64,000 bases of DNA from Pelagihabitans sp947500445. GTDB taxonomy: Bacteria > Bacteroidota > Bacteroidia > Flavobacteriales > Flavobacteriaceae. The notes under the pieces were generated by a model. The model saw only the letters and a program-made list of their open reading frames with translations, ran no database searches and had not been told where the DNA came from. Below are positions 26,897 to 34,648 of this stretch, piece after piece. The stretch is from NCBI RefSeq assembly GCF_050589625.1, contig NZ_JBNGOP010000016.1, positions 1 through 64,000 on the forward strand. Direction: 5' to 3'. Position 1 is the first letter of the stretch; every line of letters starts with the position of its first letter. The translations under genes were made by a program, and so were the position numbers.

Positions 26897-27844
26897 ATGC
26901 GCGCATTGGTCATTTCAGGAGGCGGTAGCAAAGGTGCTTTTGCAGGCGGTGTTGCCCAATATTTGATGCAAGAATTAGGGCACCGGTACGATCTTTTTTT
27001 AGGAACTTCTACCGGAAGCCTTCTCATTTCGCATTTGGCATTGGAAAAAGTAGAAAAGATAAAGCAGGTATATACTTCGGTAAATCAAAAGAGCATTTTC
27101 AGTATTTGCCCCTTCAAGGTAGAAAAAAAGTACGGGGTATTGAATATCAGCATCAACCATTGGAACGTATTGAAAAATTTCTATGCCGGACGAAAAACGT
27201 TTGGGGAAAGCAACAACCTGTTGGCGTTGATCAAGGATAGTTTGACCGAAGAAGAGTTCAAGACCTTAAAAAACGGACCCACCGATATTATTATTACGGT
27301 TTCCAACCTTTCCTTGAACCAGGTGGAATATAAAAGCATCAATGACTTTGATTATGAAGAATTTTGCGAGTGGATTTGGATTTCATGCAACTATGCCCCG
27401 TTCATGAGTCTGGTTCGAAAGAATGGATGTGAGTATGCCGATGGTGGTCTGGGTAATATGGTACCGATCGAAGAAGCCGTAAAACGTGGGGCTACCGAGA
27501 TTGACGTCATCGTTTTGCAAACGGAGGTCAACCATCTCAATCGAATGCCCTCTAAAAATCCATTTTCGTTACTCACTACCATTTTTGAGTTTATTCTCGA
27601 CAGGATCGAGTATCAAAATATTCGGATCGGGAAACTGGTCGCCAACCATCATGACGCCATTATAAACTTTTATTATACCCCTACAGTATTGACTACAAAT
27701 TCCTTGATATTCGACAAGGAGAAAATGACGGCTTGGTGGGAGAGTGGTTATAATTATGCCAAATACAAAAACGTAGAACTGAATCAGATCGAACCAGAGC
27801 TGGAACAAACGGTAACGTCCGATACAGGAAACGTAGTGCCGTAA
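26897..27844 (+). CDS. Patatin-like phospholipase
   Basis: A 315-residue patatin-family lipid acyl hydrolase. The glycine-rich oxyanion loop is GGGSKGAF (residues 8-15), the nucleophile Ser38 is in GTSTGS, and the catalytic Asp of the Ser-Asp dyad is in YADGG near residue 182. No signal peptide is seen, so it is likely cytoplasmic or peripheral on the inner membrane. It is coupled to the M1 aminopeptidase: ATG 26897 lies 2 bases after that gene's TGA. The alternative TTG at 26891 overlaps that stop but would add only two residues. Confidence 0.9.
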   Translation: MRALVISGGGSKGAFAGGVAQYLMQELGHRYDLFLGTSTGSLLISHLALEKVEKIKQVYTSVNQKSIFSICPFKVEKKYGVLNISINHWNVLKNFYAGRKTFGESNNLLALIKDSLTEEEFKTLKNGPTDIIITVSNLSLNQVEYKSINDFDYEEFCEWIWISCNYAPFMSLVRKNGCEYADGGLGNMVPIEEAVKRGATEIDVIVLQTEVNHLNRMPSKNPFSLLTTIFEFILDRIEYQNIRIGKLVANHHDAIINFYYTPTVLTTNSLIFDKEKMTAWWESGYNYAKYKNVELNQIEPELEQTVTSDTGNVVP

Positions 27845-27924
27845 TAATCGAGATATTTAGGACTTATATTAAACCCCGTATGTACATGTTTTGCTATTTT
27901 TTTTATACTTAGTTGTGATCAGTT

Positions 27925-28455
27925 TTATTCTTTAAGAAACCACGATTTTTCATTCAGTTCCTTTAAGCTCTTAGCTGGATTTCCATTTATTTTTGTCATT
28001 TTTTTACAAATTTGTTCAAAATTGGCATTTTGAATATAGGCGATATCAGTTATAAAGTCCGTTTCGCCAAATCCACCAGCTCCAATCAGTATTTTATTTG
28101 AGGACCGAAAGACTTCGCCTAATTCTGTGATTATCTTAAATAAATCATTCGATATACTTTTCTCAGTTAAGTATAAACTTGAAAACCTCTCGACGCATCC
28201 AATGCAGACTACATTTTTGTATATGTTAATATTAAAACTGTCGCCTTCTCCAGTTACATATTCAGGATTTTCTTTATCAGCCTCTATTTTAGTAATCCAC
28301 CAGTTACCATTTACTTTTTTGGTAAATGTTCCGCTTTTCTCTAGATGAAGATATTCAGGTTTTACTTTTTCGAAGACACCATTCAGTTTTTCAGTAACTT
28401 CCTTAACTGAATAATCTTTTTCTTTCGGAATTATACAGTCAATATGCGTTCCCAT
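27925..28455 (-). CDS. Unrecognised AT-rich gene
   Basis: A 176-residue soluble protein without signal or membrane helix. Its DNA is AT-rich (20 G+C in one 60-base line, 28141-28200), clearly below its neighbours, which suggests acquisition. The start MGTHIDCIIPKEKDYSVK and the middle YKNVVCIGCVERFSSLY show no motif that I recognise. It stands alone on the minus strand, converging with the patatin gene. Its size and composition would suit an immunity or defence accessory protein, but this is only a possibility. Confidence 0.55.
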   Translation of the reverse strand: MGTHIDCIIPKEKDYSVKEVTEKLNGVFEKVKPEYLHLEKSGTFTKKVNGNWWITKIEADKENPEYVTGEGDSFNINIYKNVVCIGCVERFSSLYLTEKSISNDLFKIITELGEVFRSSNKILIGAGGFGETDFITDIAYIQNANFEQICKKMTKINGNPAKSLKELNEKSWFLKE

Positions 28456-28575
28456 TTAATTAATCACAATTTGTAGATAAATTACATTCTTACTGCATGA
28501 CAGTAGTAGTTTTAAACAGCTACAATATTAGTCCGTCGTTCTAAAACGATAGTATGTTTTCGCGGCAGATGGGCG

Positions 28576-29094
28576 TTACCAAAGGTCGCCCACTTCTTTT
28601 TTGACGAAAGCCAAGGCGGTGGCCGAGGGCGAACTCTTGTCCATGGTTTCCGTTAAAACATCTTCTCGTAGTTTATCGGCAGAGTCGGTTTCGCTCATAC
28701 CAGCCTTACGGATCATCTGAATGGTCGCACTCTTGGCCGCTTTAATCACGTTCCAACATTCATCGGTCATATAAACCTGTTGTGATAAGTTATGCTCGAA
28801 TTCGGTCTCAATGCTTTGGATCAATAAATTTTCGTAAGCATTTTTATCTGCGGTTTTTGGCGCGACCCGCACTACCAAACTAGGTATCGCAATGCGTTCT
28901 AAAAACAACGCCATACGCTCGTAGGCCTGTAGCCGTATCGGAAGAGTGTTCTTTTGGGTATCCTTGTGCAAAAGAAAACGCCTTCTGCCATCCTCATTTT
29001 TGGTATGCAACTTAAAAAAATAGAATGCGACAACGCCGGTAACTACGGCGGGCAACAAGAAGCCGAACATTTGTAGAATTTGTTCTCCTTTCAT
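28576..29094 (-). CDS. Conserved membrane-anchored protein of unknown function
   Basis: A 172-residue protein with one N-terminal helix (about 8-26), then a charged cytoplasmic region with LHKDTQKNTLPIRLQAYERM, a pattern I recall from a conserved Bacteroidota family of unknown function that binds no obvious ligand. The rest is helical. It is monocistronic and has no informative neighbours. Confidence 0.65.
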   Translation of the reverse strand: MKGEQILQMFGFLLPAVVTGVVAFYFFKLHTKNEDGRRRFLLHKDTQKNTLPIRLQAYERMALFLERIAIPSLVVRVAPKTADKNAYENLLIQSIETEFEHNLSQQVYMTDECWNVIKAAKSATIQMIRKAGMSETDSADKLREDVLTETMDKSSPSATALAFVKKEVGDLW

Positions 29095-29343
29095 TTGATG
29101 GTGTATTTAGTTTTTTTGGTTGTAGTTCAATATCATGTTGTACAACGAATATTTTTTTCAAAAAGTATTTTACCAAAGTGAAATCGGGTACGATTTACCG
29201 GCCCTATTCTGTTTGGAAAACATCCCATATTTCGTGCTATGTTCAAAAAGTCCATTGGCCATGGCGGTATCATCCCTCTAACAGGAAGCAATACGATGGT
29301 CCGTTCTTACGTTATTGAAGCAATCTATAAGACATTCAGAAGT

Positions 29344-30396
29344 ATGGGAAAATACGTTGTTTTTTCGTTTATTCTTTTTATCGGACTATTTTCGAACTGT
29401 TCGGATGACTCCTCCATGGCCGAAAATGATGAAGAGGTAGTTGTACCCCCTGAAAATGAGGGATTGGACGAAACCCCGGAAGAGGACGGTATGATGGACG
29501 ATATGCCGACCCCGCTTACCACAAATTTAAAAACCTATATTTTCGGACATAGTCTAATTGTTCACGACCCTCCCTTGATTCCGACCCCAAGCAACGAGAC
29601 CACCGTTCCGCATTGGTTGCATGTGCTTTCGGAAGCTGGTAATATGGATTTTTCCGTATCCGGTCAATATGGTTTCTTGCCCCAGCACGCAAACTTACCA
29701 CCAATTGCGCAGTGGGGGTTCGATGTGGTAACTCCCGCCTGGGATTCGGATACCGAAACCTTCGCGCAGGCCAATTTTAACACGGTATTGCTCACCGCAG
29801 GAAACTTTGTGCAGTACCGCCCGTCAGACCTACCTTATGAAGGGGACAATCCGAATAATTTTTCCCCGGAATCGGCTACACTCCAAATTTTCGATTGGGT
29901 GTCGGAACAGGAACCTGGTGTTCCCTTTTATATTTATGAGAACTGGCCCGATATGGCCCCGTTTATGGAGCAATTTCCTCCGACAGATACCGAATTTGAG
30001 AACTACAATACCTATTTACGTAGTGACTTTCACGATTGGTGGTTGCAGTATTACCAAAATTTAAAAAATGCGCGTCCGGATCTAACGATACAAATGATAC
30101 CCGTAGGCCCTATTATCGGAAAGTTACTTACCGAAACATCCTTGAATACCATACCCGTAAACATGTTGTATGAAGATGATGCGCCCCATGGGCGTCCCAC
30201 GATTTATTTTTTGGCAGGCCTGATCAATTATATGGCCATGTACGGTATACCGACCGAGGCAGATTTTCAGGTGCCTGAAACGGTACATTCGGAAGTGCGC
30301 GAATCATATGCGACCCTGGTTCCCTTTATTTGGAATGAACTACAGCAAATGGAAGACGCCGATGGAGCGAATTTAGTATTTCCCGAAACACCTTAA
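29344..30396 (+). CDS. SGNH-hydrolase-like lipoprotein
   Basis: A 350-residue exported protein starting at ATG 29344 (GKYVVFSFILFIGLFSNCSD), which gives a lipoprotein signal with Cys19; the longer frame from 29239 has no good start. An acidic linker (about 20-55) follows. The fold looks like SGNH/GDSL hydrolases: YIFGHSLIV holds the candidate Ser, LLTAGNFVQY resembles the Asn block, and DDAPHGRPTIYFLAGL gives the C-terminal Asp-x-x-His. The substrate is unknown; many relatives deacetylate polysaccharides. It converges on the OmpA-like gene with the two stops overlapping (TTAA). Confidence 0.65.
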   Translation: MGKYVVFSFILFIGLFSNCSDDSSMAENDEEVVVPPENEGLDETPEEDGMMDDMPTPLTTNLKTYIFGHSLIVHDPPLIPTPSNETTVPHWLHVLSEAGNMDFSVSGQYGFLPQHANLPPIAQWGFDVVTPAWDSDTETFAQANFNTVLLTAGNFVQYRPSDLPYEGDNPNNFSPESATLQIFDWVSEQEPGVPFYIYENWPDMAPFMEQFPPTDTEFENYNTYLRSDFHDWWLQYYQNLKNARPDLTIQMIPVGPIIGKLLTETSLNTIPVNMLYEDDAPHGRPTIYFLAGLINYMAMYGIPTEADFQVPETVHSEVRESYATLVPFIWNELQQMEDADGANLVFPETP

Positions 30397-31163
30397 TTTT
30401 TCATGTTTTTACGGACCATGTTGTAAAAATCATCGAACTTCGGGTGTATTTTAAAATTGACACCCTCTTTAAAGTTGCCGTCTTTTCCTATGGCCATTAG
30501 CCTATTTGGATCTACCTGAAAGTTTTTTTGGAGTACCGCGGCAACCGTATTGGCTTGGCGGGTGGCCAAATCGATATCACCGGTCATCGTCAATCCCTCT
30601 ACTGTAAGGGCCATTGCGGGGTTTGCTTTTAATATGGCCGCTATTTTTCCGATCCAAGGTTCACTATTGGCGTTGACGTTACTGTCCGTATCGGAATTGA
30701 ACAGAGTAGTAAGACTTTCAGAAACAACGATTGCCCCATTGGATACCGTGATTTTTGCGTTTTCTCCCAACGATTGTTTGGCATTTGTCAGTACCACCAA
30801 TGCCGTGGAATCGTTACTGGCAATAGCATCGGTAATCGATTTAAGTTGGGCTTCTTTTTCGGCCAGACTTTCCAGTGCATTGTTGATGTTCTGGGAATTT
30901 TTACTGGACACTTCCGCGAAACTGGTTAAATTTTTAAGCAAGGTGGCATTGGCATCCTGAAGCTCGTTGACCTGACTTTCCAATGATTCTGCCTTTGCGA
31001 TATTGACCCTGGAATCTTTTTGTGCTTCAAAAACCAACCCGTTCACGGAATCGAGCTGTGATCTTAGCGCATTATTTTCTGTAATTAGCTCACTTTTTTT
31101 TTGAGCGGTAACGGTAGCCCAGCTTCCAAAAATTAAAAGGAATAAAAGTAGTGGTCGTTTCAT
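30393..31163 (-). CDS. Degenerate OmpA-family protein with coiled coil
   Basis: A 256-residue periplasmic protein starting at ATG 31163 (KRPLLLFLLIFGSWATVTAQ, a signal peptide); a frame from 31289 is longer without support. A coiled coil (about 25-125) precedes an OmpA-like domain. It ends KFDDFYNMVRKNMK, matching KIDQFYSMIEEGMK of the intact OmpA protein at 39745, so the two are paralogues. Here the peptidoglycan-binding features are lost: the usual VEGHTD is VEGLTM and the NRRTRI segment is replaced by GVNFKI. It probably no longer binds peptidoglycan. A CAAAAATA box at 31232-31239 (TATTTTTG on the coding strand) is a likely -7 element. Confidence 0.8.
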   Translation of the reverse strand: MKRPLLLFLLIFGSWATVTAQKKSELITENNALRSQLDSVNGLVFEAQKDSRVNIAKAESLESQVNELQDANATLLKNLTSFAEVSSKNSQNINNALESLAEKEAQLKSITDAIASNDSTALVVLTNAKQSLGENAKITVSNGAIVVSESLTTLFNSDTDSNVNANSEPWIGKIAAILKANPAMALTVEGLTMTGDIDLATRQANTVAAVLQKNFQVDPNRLMAIGKDGNFKEGVNFKIHPKFDDFYNMVRKNMKN

Positions 31164-31453
31164 GTATAGGCTTTTAGATTCAGTTGCTTTTTGATGCGCA
31201 GGCCAAAACGGCAGTGCTTTTAGTTTTTTGGCAAAAATATAATATCCCAAATGAATTATGAAATGAGCCATAACAATTCTTGATACCAACCGAAATGATT
31301 ATTGGTGAATTACATCTGACCATTAAAAAACAATAAATATTAACAGATGAAATATGGCGTATTTTATGCCATTTCATTATAATGGAATGGTGAACAAGGT
31401 TGCGAACACCCTTTCATTTGTACAGAAGCGAAAACGAAAGAAATGCCACGATA

Positions 31454-33031
31454 TTATCCTACATTAGTGGTTTTAGTGCGTTTTCCGCCAAGATGCGGAC
31501 AGTTGCCCAAATGTTCGACCGATGTGAAGGGTACCGGTGTTTTTTCGTATCCATAGGTGGTCTTTAAATTCCGGTTCAGGTCGATATCGTCCACATTTAC
31601 TTGTACATCTTGCATGGAAAACTGACAGGGATGTTCATAACCTGCCGCATGTGTTATTTCTAAAAGCTCCTTTTTAAAGGTTTTAAAGTATTGGGCCAAT
31701 CGATCACTTTTTAAAGGGATATCGATACCCCGTTGTTTCCATTTGCTCTGTGTGGCAATACCGGCCGGACAGGCGTTGGTATGGCATACTTGGGCCTGGA
31801 TGCAGCCAATGCTCATCATCGCCTCTCGTGCTACGTTAATACAATCCGCTCCCATGGCGAAGGCCATGGCCGCCTTGGCGGGAAACCCGAGTTTACCGCT
31901 TCCGATGAACACGATTCTTTCGGTAAGCTTGCGTTCCTGAAAAACCCGATAAAGACTCGAAAAGCCATAAACCCAAGGCAGGGAAACATGATCCGCAAAG
32001 GATGGGGGTGCGGCCCCCGTACCGCCCTCACCGCCGTCAACGGCTATAAAGTCGGGCCCCTTTCCGGTCGCTACCATTAAATCGGCCAAAACCTCCCATT
32101 GATCCAATTTTCCTATAGCGCCCTTAATGCCAACGGGCAATCCGGTCTCTTCAGCAATATCCTCTATAAATTGTAACAGTTCGGGAATGCTGCCAAAGGC
32201 TTTATGGGTAGCGGGCGAAAGCACGTCTTTGCCCACTTCAACGCCCCTGATTTCAGCGATTTCGGGAGTAATTTTAGCACCCGGTAACACACCGCCCTTT
32301 CCAGGTTTGGCCCCTTGGGAGAGCTTAATTTCGATAGCTTTGATACAAGGGTTTTCGGCCACCAGTTTTTTCATTTTTGGCATTGAAAAATTCCCGTCCT
32401 CGGACCGTACGCCAAAATAACCGGTACCAAAATGGAACACCACATCACCGCCTTGTTTGTGGTAAGGCGACAATCCGCCCTCTCCCGTATTATGGTACGC
32501 ATCGGACTTTGCCACCCCTTTGTTTAGGGAGGTGACCGCCGCGGCCGACAACGAACCGAAACTCATGGCCGATACATTGATTACCGAAGCTGGCCGAAAC
32601 GGTTTTTTACGACCGTTGTGGGCACCCATGACCTTGGCGCAGGGCACAAACGATTTATCCGTTGCGTTCGGGTGATTTTCCGAAACCGTGTACCCCATCA
32701 TCTGGTTTTTAATAAAAATGTGGTGGTGTGCATAAATGTCACGGTCGGTACCAAAACCTTCATAGTTGTTTTCTTGTTTGGCCGAGGCATAGATCCACCC
32801 TCTTTCAATACGGTTGAAAGGGAGTTCTTCCCTATTGTTGGCCACAAAATACTGGCGCATTTCCGGCCCGATGCTCTCCAACCAGTATCTTAAATGCCCC
32901 ACGATCGGATAGTTATGGGATATGGTGTGCGCTCTTTGAAAAAAAATATCACGTATGGCCACGATGGCCAATACTCCCAGTAACCACAGATACCACGGGA
33001 TATTACTTAAAAAGGCTAAAAAAGTCTCCAT
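31454..33031 (-). CDS. FMN-binding glutamate synthase family protein
   Basis: A 525-residue protein with an N-terminal membrane helix (about 8-27) and a glutamate synthase central/FMN-binding barrel domain. Seen motifs are SAMSFGSLS, NTGEGGLSPYH, the glycine-rich DFIAVDGGEGGTGAAP and the Cys cluster CHTNACPAGIATQ for an iron-sulfur site. It lacks the glutaminase domain, so it is not classic GltB; related stand-alone proteins are common in Bacteroidota and their substrate is not settled. It stands alone, 36 bases after the M20 gene region on the same strand. Confidence 0.85.
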   Translation of the reverse strand: METFLAFLSNIPWYLWLLGVLAIVAIRDIFFQRAHTISHNYPIVGHLRYWLESIGPEMRQYFVANNREELPFNRIERGWIYASAKQENNYEGFGTDRDIYAHHHIFIKNQMMGYTVSENHPNATDKSFVPCAKVMGAHNGRKKPFRPASVINVSAMSFGSLSAAAVTSLNKGVAKSDAYHNTGEGGLSPYHKQGGDVVFHFGTGYFGVRSEDGNFSMPKMKKLVAENPCIKAIEIKLSQGAKPGKGGVLPGAKITPEIAEIRGVEVGKDVLSPATHKAFGSIPELLQFIEDIAEETGLPVGIKGAIGKLDQWEVLADLMVATGKGPDFIAVDGGEGGTGAAPPSFADHVSLPWVYGFSSLYRVFQERKLTERIVFIGSGKLGFPAKAAMAFAMGADCINVAREAMMSIGCIQAQVCHTNACPAGIATQSKWKQRGIDIPLKSDRLAQYFKTFKKELLEITHAAGYEHPCQFSMQDVQVNVDDIDLNRNLKTTYGYEKTPVPFTSVEHLGNCPHLGGKRTKTTNVG

Positions 33032-33067
33032 AGGTACCTTTTGGGGTTATGTTCCGTTTTTTTCTAT

Positions 33068-34342
33068 TCAATTGTTCAGGTAATCCAAACTCATTTCGGT
33101 AAGCGTTTTAACACCCAATAACAAACCGCTATCATCGATTAAAAAGTCAGGGGTGTGGTGTGGGAACGATTCGGTATTTCCCGGTGTCATTCCGCCCAGG
33201 AAAAAGAAAAATCCAGGCGCTTCCTTTTGGAAATAGGAGAAATCCTCGGCACCGGTAATCGCTTTTTGCAATTGTACATTTTCCGCTCCGGCAACACGTT
33301 GCATCGTTGGGAGCATTTGTTCTACCAATGCCGGTTCGTTATAGGTGATTTCGGTGGCTTCCCTAATTTCGCAGGTAGCTTCCCCACCGTAAGCTTTCGC
33401 TATAGTCGATACCATTTCTTTCATACGTCGGTTAATGTGATCCTTCATATCATAGTCCAAGGTGCGAATGGTCCCGATCATTTCGGCACTTTCGGGAATA
33501 ATGTTAAAACGGATGCCACTTTTTATTTTACCCACGGTAATTACGGCGGCCTCATTGGTCAATTCCGATTCACGACTGATGATCGTTTGAAGGCCATCGA
33601 TAATTTTCGCACTGATCAGAATAGGGTCGACACCCGACCAAGGTTGCGAGCCGTGACTTTGTTTCCCCTTCACCTTAATGGTGAAACTTTGCGCGGCGGC
33701 CATAATTCCACCCGCTTTATAACGGATTGTTCCCACGGGCGTCTGGGAATTGATGTGGAGCCCAAAAATGGCATCTACCTTAGGGTTTTCCATAACCCCT
33801 TCTTTAACCATCAATAGTGCACCGCCTTCTTCCCCTGGTGGTGGTCCTTCTTCCGCCGGTTGAAAAACAAACTTGACCGTACCTTTCATCTGCTGCTTGT
33901 TTTTGGCCAGTACTTCCGCTACGCCCATAAGGATCGCAACGTGGGTATCGTGGCCGCATGCGTGCATAACACCTACCTGTTCTCCCGCGAATTCGGTCGT
34001 AACCGTTGATTTGAACGGAAGATTGTTTCTTTCCGTTACGGGCAGGGCATCGATATCCGCTCGCAGGGCTACTACTTTACCCGGTTGTCCGCCTTTTAAA
34101 AGGCCTACCACACCGGTATGTGCAACCCCGGTTTGAACCTCGATTCCCAAGGACTTTAGGTGTTTGGCAATCTTTTCGGCAGTTTTGAACTCCCTATTGC
34201 CCAGTTCCGGGTTTTGATGGATATCCCTGCGCCATTCAACAACCTTGCTTTCAATGTCGGTGTAGGACTTGGAGAGGTCCTGAGCGTGGCTCGCGGACCA
34301 GCTTATCGTTAAAAAAAGAGTACTCAGTAGTAATCGCTTCAT
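33068..34342 (-). CDS. M20 family amidohydrolase (hippurate hydrolase-like)
   Basis: A 424-residue exported zinc peptidase/amidohydrolase of the M20D group. The signal peptide is RLLLSTLFLTISWSASHAQ. Metal and catalytic motifs are complete: HACGHDTHVA, the FQPAEEGPPPGEEGG loop, IFGLHINSQ and, near the end, the family His in ESFPHHTPDF. Such enzymes remove acyl groups from amino acids or peptides. It is transcribed away from the MITE-like element at 34441. Confidence 0.92.
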   Translation of the reverse strand: MKRLLLSTLFLTISWSASHAQDLSKSYTDIESKVVEWRRDIHQNPELGNREFKTAEKIAKHLKSLGIEVQTGVAHTGVVGLLKGGQPGKVVALRADIDALPVTERNNLPFKSTVTTEFAGEQVGVMHACGHDTHVAILMGVAEVLAKNKQQMKGTVKFVFQPAEEGPPPGEEGGALLMVKEGVMENPKVDAIFGLHINSQTPVGTIRYKAGGIMAAAQSFTIKVKGKQSHGSQPWSGVDPILISAKIIDGLQTIISRESELTNEAAVITVGKIKSGIRFNIIPESAEMIGTIRTLDYDMKDHINRRMKEMVSTIAKAYGGEATCEIREATEITYNEPALVEQMLPTMQRVAGAENVQLQKAITGAEDFSYFQKEAPGFFFFLGGMTPGNTESFPHHTPDFLIDDSGLLLGVKTLTEMSLDYLNN

Positions 34343-34648
34343 ATTTTTTCGTGTTCAAACCTGTTCAGTTCCTAAATATATCCAAAATCGGGAAATCTAC
34401 CATTGATTGTTTATAATTATGAGAGGGAGCGTTTTACTAATACCATTTTAACTTTGAAATGGTACGTATAGAAATTGAATTATTTTTTCAGGTATTCAAG
34501 GCAAAAAATATAAGCATGGCCTTAGCTATGGTTCTATTTTTTAACGAAGAAAAACGGGAAGAGAAACGATTTATTAGCGCTATTTCAAGGTTAAAATGGT
34601 ATAAACCCCCAATTATTCCTAATTTCACAGGGCAAAAACCCTTTAGAT
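34343..34648. other. Intergenic region holding a MITE-like element
   Basis: These 306 bases lie between two divergent genes and hold the 161-bp element described at 34441-34601. The frame on the plus strand across the element is not a credible gene. A 47-base spacer separates the element from the uvrD start codon. Confidence 0.7.
34441..34601 (+). mobile_element. MITE-like element, copy 1
   Basis: A 161-base sequence bounded by inverted repeats: TACCATTTTAACTTTGAAAT at the left and its complement-like TTTCAAGGTTAAAATGGTA at the right. The reverse complement of 38676-38835 aligns along its full length with roughly 85-88% identity by hand. TAA stands directly before and after the element, a possible target duplication. 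It has no coding capacity. The left arm contains TAACTTTG (34449-34456), a match to the -7 promoter box. Confidence 0.75.

Noticed and set aside
29239..29343. Upstream start for the SGNH-like lipoprotein
   Set aside because: The extra 35 residues would place the lipoprotein signal inside the protein; ATG 29344 starts it properly.
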